From positions 1-32,455 of the forward strand of contig JBKPCV010000041.1 of the NCBI GenBank assembly GCA_046727575.1: DNA of 32,455 nucleotides, given 5' to 3'. Both the position numbers and the translations under genes were made by a program. Each line of letters opens with the position of its first letter. Positions within the stretch are counted from its first letter, which is position 1. This DNA is from DASPTH01 sp046727575. GTDB lineage: Bacteria; Actinomycetota; Acidimicrobiia; IMCC26256; DASPTH01. The notes beneath the pieces are model-generated. The model worked only from the letters and a program-made list of their open reading frames with translations. It made no database searches and was not told where the DNA came from. Positions 31,435-32,455 of this stretch are shown one piece after another.

Positions 31435-31776
31435 ATGACAGACGCTACCGACCATTGGGCCGAGGGTCTCCCCGAGTCGAACTATCTGCTCGACGTCGTC
31501 GAGGAGCTGGGCCGCCATCCCGAGCTCTTCGACCGCCTCGACCTCGCGGCCGCCGACGTCTGGGCAGCGTTGCTGCTCGTGCAAGCCGCGGCCGCGACCC
31601 TCGAGGCGATACAACGCATCGTCGACGACGTGAGCGAACGATACCGGGCGGCCGAGGGCCTCGACCAGAGGCTCGAGTACGTCGTGTGGGAGGCGCTCCG
31701 TAACCGCACACCGTTGGGGAACGCGCTGGACAGTGTGCACGCGATCGCCGACACGCTCAGCAAGATTGCGGGTTAG
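31435..31776 (+). CDS. Small helical hypothetical protein
   Basis: A 113-residue acidic, mostly helical protein of unknown function. After MTDATDHWAEGLPESNYLLD come two or three helices (VVEELGRHPELFDRLDLAAA, VWAALLLVQAAAATLEAIQR, IVDDVSERYRAAEG), with no signal or membrane segment. ATG 31435 is preceded by GAAGG eight bases upstream. The stop at 31774-31776 is back-to-back with the stop of the whiB-like remnant. No domain is recognised. The four 11-bp repeats upstream suggest that its expression is controlled by a response regulator. Confidence 0.68.
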   Translation: MTDATDHWAEGLPESNYLLDVVEELGRHPELFDRLDLAAADVWAALLLVQAAAATLEAIQRIVDDVSERYRAAEGLDQRLEYVVWEALRNRTPLGNALDSVHAIADTLSKIAG

Positions 31777-32077
31777 GCCGCGTCCTCTTCGCACTCGCAG
31801 CAGAGTCCGACGCGGCCGAACGGGAGCATGCGGCCGCATCGGGTGCAGTGGCCGCGCTTGCGTTTCAGCTGCCGAGCTCGAGTCCAACTGCGCGGCGTGG
31901 CACGCGGACGGCCACTCACACCGGCCCAGATGCCTCGAAGTGACCGAGCGCGAGCGCAGCGGCCGCGCACTCACCACGACCGCTGCAGCCGGCGCAGGTG
32001 GCTTTCTGCGCGTCGGTCGGCTCACCTCGACGCGGGAGAAGCCATCGTTGGGCCCGTTGGTCCGGGACTGTCCGCAT
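31773..32077 (-). pseudogene. WhiB-like transcription factor with one-base frameshift
   Basis: The minus strand from ATG 32077-32075 reads MRTVPDQRAQRWLLPRRGEP, then TDAQKATCAGCSGRGECAAA (CxxC-x5-C of the WhiB Fe-S site), ALALGHFE. It then runs into a stop at TGA. In the next frame the usual WhiB continuation follows exactly: GIWAGVSGRPRATPRSW, then a basic linker and a zinc-ribbon-like end (HCTRCGR, LCCECEE). One missing C (plus strand, near 31933-31934) explains the break: with it, GHFEGIWAGVSG would be continuous. The first WhiB cysteine is not seen upstream. The frameshift may be real decay or a sequencing error; either way it is WhiB-derived. Confidence 0.75.
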
Positions 32078-32455
32078 CAGAGCTCCATCCAACCGTCTGG
32101 GACGCGGCTAGGTCCCTGTACGACGGCAAGCACTACAGAGCCGCCGTTCAAGCCGCCGCTACTGCCGTCGAAATGCAACTCAAGGCCAAGCTCGACCGCT
32201 ACGACCTATCCGGCGATCCCCTGGTAACCGAGGCGTTCTCGATCGCTCCTCCGCAGCCCGGGAAACCTCGGCTGAGGTTCACGGGCGTGGGCCCGCCGGC
32301 TGGCAGTCTGTGGAGAGACGCTCATGTCGGCGCCATGAACTTCGGGAAGGGCTGCATGATGGGGATTCGGAATGTCGTCTCACACGACACCAGCGAACCG
32401 CAGCCCGAGATCGCCCTCGAGCAGTTGGCGGCGCTCAGCATCCTCGCCCGTTGGA
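31930..32455 (+). CDS. TIGR02391 (Ymh)-family protein, N-terminus unclear, runs off right edge
   Basis: From about 32083 the frame reads LHPTVWDAARSLYDGKHYRA, then AVQAAATAVEMQLKAKLDRY, GDPLVTEAFS, and after a Gly/Pro-rich part MNFGKGCMMGIRNVVSHDTS then PEIALEQLAALSILARW. This is the pattern of the TIGR02391/Ymh domain, often the C-terminal part of abortive-infection or restriction-associated proteins (RN..SH..  and A.E.L...S). The frame stays open back to ATG 31930, but its first 45 codons are Arg-rich and antisense to the whiB-like gene, and no ATG, GTG or TTG start lies just before the domain. I think the normal N-terminus has been lost or exchanged. The C-terminus lies outside the window. 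Confidence 0.6.
   Translation, partial: MPRSDRARAQRPRTHHDRCSRRRWLSARRSAHLDAGEAIVGPVGPGLSASELHPTVWDAARSLYDGKHYRAAVQAAATAVEMQLKAKLDRYDLSGDPLVTEAFSIAPPQPGKPRLRFTGVGPPAGSLWRDAHVGAMNFGKGCMMGIRNVVSHDTSEPQPEIALEQLAALSILARW

Noticed and set aside
1..32455. tRNA, rRNA, CRISPR arrays, insertion sequences, riboswitches
   Set aside because: No cloverleaf, rRNA core, regular spacer-repeat array, transposase or recognisable riboswitch was seen on either strand by eye.

Overview
The window is GC-rich, densely coded DNA with GTG starts, little intergenic space and long antisense open frames. Several genes point to an actinobacterium: a mycothiol-type deacetylase/amidase, a HelD/HelR-type RNA polymerase recycling ATPase, a split SOS mutasome (ImuA', ImuB, DnaE2) under CGAAC-N4-GTTCG boxes, a WhiB-like remnant, an F420-type reductase and a TIGR03086 DinB-like protein. 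A deep-branching lineage such as Acidimicrobiia is my guess; no rRNA or other phylogenetic marker is present to settle it. I saw no tRNA, rRNA, CRISPR array, prophage or insertion sequence.

Layout. 1-5502: start of a HelR-like ATPase, a PIG-L/Mca-type deacetylase, a degenerate Nudix-methyltransferase fusion, a PAP2 phosphatase overlapping a polytopic GT-C-like membrane protein, and a DsbA-fold protein. 5543-10403: one copy of a 52-bp dispersed repeat, a CxxC protein, a quinone oxidoreductase, an AMIN-like lipoprotein, a YdjC/ChbG-family protein, an SCP2 protein and a secreted S33-type hydrolase. 10471-17866: a metal-ion block with CorA, a CtpE-like P-type ATPase, a PhoU/TrkA-C double-repeat protein and a two-domain MgtE; a tiny DUF6131-like membrane protein, a ParB-fold protein and a dienelactone hydrolase lie inside it. 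17926-19196: a MOSC protein and an NTF2-like protein, translationally coupled.

19266-26315 is the mutagenic repair region. dnaE2 and imuA'-imuB each have their own LexA-box promoter, with the box between the -35 and -10 hexamers and the predicted transcript starting at or within a few bases of the start codon. Between the two units lie a VapBC-type toxin-antitoxin pair, a decayed class III nucleotide cyclase gene, an F420-type reductase and the second copy of the 52-bp repeat, so this gap looks like an insertion hotspot.

26328-29229 holds housekeeping and small genes: a NifU-N-like protein, a DinB-like protein, RNase HII, a VOC protein, an RpiB-family isomerase and a small membrane protein. 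29328-30956 is an ammonium transporter ending at a perfect 14-bp hairpin. Its 478-bp upstream region contains four 11-bp direct repeats. The right edge has an unknown helical protein, a whiB-like gene broken by one base, and a TIGR02391/Ymh-domain gene whose normal N-terminus seems to be missing.
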